From Chloroflexota bacterium (GTDB taxonomy: Bacteria > Chloroflexota > Limnocylindria > QHBO01): 16,115 nt of DNA. The position numbers and the translations under genes are program-made. Every line of letters begins with the position of its first letter. Within the stretch, counting starts at the first letter, position 1. Positions 15,527 through 16,115 of the stretch are shown in pieces. The stretch spans positions 1 to 16,115 of the forward strand of contig JACDBZ010000001.1 of the NCBI GenBank assembly GCA_013694645.1. Reading direction: 5' to 3'. Below the pieces are notes generated by a model, which did no database searches, was not told where the DNA came from, and saw only the letters and a program-made list of their open reading frames with translations.

Positions 15527-16115
15527 TCAATCAGGCTCCAGCTCCTCGAGGATTGCGTCGTCGTCTTCGTCACGCCGCGCGAGCGGGCTTGATCGCGGCA
15601 CGCGCAGGAAGAGGACGGCCCCGACCAGCGCCGCCAGCGCCACCGTGATCGGCACCCATGGCAGGCCGCGATAGTCGAACACTCCCACCCCGGTCACCGA
15701 GCGACGCGTCGCGTTCCCCAGTCCATCGCCCACCTCGATCAGGATCTCGGTCGGCCACGGCGGGAGCTCGACCGTCGTGGCGAAACGGCCGCCTGCGTTC
15801 AGCTCGACCGGCATCCCATCGACGCGAACCTTCGCGTACGGGGTCGTCCGCCCTTCGACCTCCACGGCGCTCGATCCGAACGGCGTCGATACCATCAGCT
15901 CGACGGGCGGTGGCTCCGTCCGGACCCGCACGTCCCAGCTCGCCAGGTACGCGTGACCGGCCGGGGTGAGCACGAGAAGTGTGGCCCGGAAGCGCGGATT
16001 CGCCGTCGTCACCGGCGGGGGCACGAAAGGCGCATCAACCATGCCGCTGGCGGGCACGATGATGGCTGCGCGAATCACGGAGGGGTCGAAGTCTGCGACG
16101 ACGACGCGAGAGCCG
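15527..16115 (-). CDS. C-terminal part of a membrane-anchored protein with Ig-like region (5' end beyond window)
   Basis: The last 195 residues of a minus-strand gene that enters from the right edge. The frame is open to the edge (SRVVVADFDPSV at the start), so the GTG at 16078 is probably internal. A beta-rich region contains the pattern KVRVDGMPVELNAGGRF followed by VELPP and VGDGLGNATRRSV, typical of glucodextranase domain B-like or Ig-like modules on secreted proteins. A single helix (PWVPITVALAALVGAVLFL) and an acidic cytoplasmic tail (RRDEDDDAILEELEPD) follow, so most of the protein should be outside the cell. It converges on the operon and ends 11 bases from it. Nothing here shows an enzymatic function, and the missing N-terminal part may hold the main domain. 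Confidence 0.75.
   Translation of the reverse strand, partial: GSRVVVADFDPSVIRAAIIVPASGMVDAPFVPPPVTTANPRFRATLLVLTPAGHAYLASWDVRVRTEPPPVELMVSTPFGSSAVEVEGRTTPYAKVRVDGMPVELNAGGRFATTVELPPWPTEILIEVGDGLGNATRRSVTGVGVFDYRGLPWVPITVALAALVGAVLFLRVPRSSPLARRDEDDDAILEELEPD

Overview
The window is GC-rich bacterial chromosome with dense, mostly overlapping genes. It contains a run of eight co-directional plus-strand genes (1853-15515) that looks like one operon, bounded by a divergent sensor kinase gene on the left and a convergent membrane-anchored protein gene on the right. I see no tRNA, rRNA, CRISPR array, transposase or phage gene. The gene order (large membrane protein, ABC ATPase, ABC-2 permease, coiled-coil protein, MoxR, DUF58, BatA-like protein, double-VWA protein), the glycine-rich loop of the permease and the C-terminal motif of the coiled-coil protein remind me most of Chloroflexota, possibly a Limnocylindria-like lineage. 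That placement is an inference from memory, not the result of a search; a GC-rich actinobacterial relative cannot be excluded.

Layout. 1-1714 (minus): membrane sensor histidine kinase with a GAF-like region, cut by the left edge inside its ATPase domain. 1715-1852: divergent intergenic region. 1853-4285: secreted/membrane protein with a glutamine-amidotransferase-like domain. 4282-5265 and 5262-6407: ABC ATPase and ABC-2 permease. 6404-8170: membrane-anchored coiled-coil protein with an 18-bp tandem repeat. 8181-9203: MoxR AAA+ ATPase. 9233-9395: a 163-bp element with 33-bp imperfect terminal inverted repeats. 9411-10301: DUF58 protein. 10298-10636: a small repetitive reading frame laid over an array of six palindromes. 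10633-12597: BatA-like VWA membrane protein. 12594-15515: large protein with two VWA domains. 15527-16115 (minus): C-terminal part of a protein with an Ig-like region and a membrane anchor.

How the genes may work together. Five of the seven junctions between the eight main genes are tight: four are 4-5 nt overlaps and the fifth is a 10-nt gap, which points to translational coupling. MoxR ATPases with DUF58 and VWA partners are thought to act as chaperone or maturation machines. Here the set is joined to an ABC exporter and a large surface-exposed protein, so a reasonable inference is an energy-driven envelope assembly, export or quality-control apparatus. Its substrate is unknown.

The most unusual DNA lies in the two remaining junctions, MoxR/DUF58 and DUF58/BatA. 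Each holds an inverted-repeat element absent from the others, and each element is crossed by an open frame that ends in a 4-nt overlap with the next gene. In the second case the frame also begins in a 4-nt overlap behind a good Shine-Dalgarno sequence, so repeat DNA seems to have been turned into, or tolerated as, a translated bridge between operon genes.
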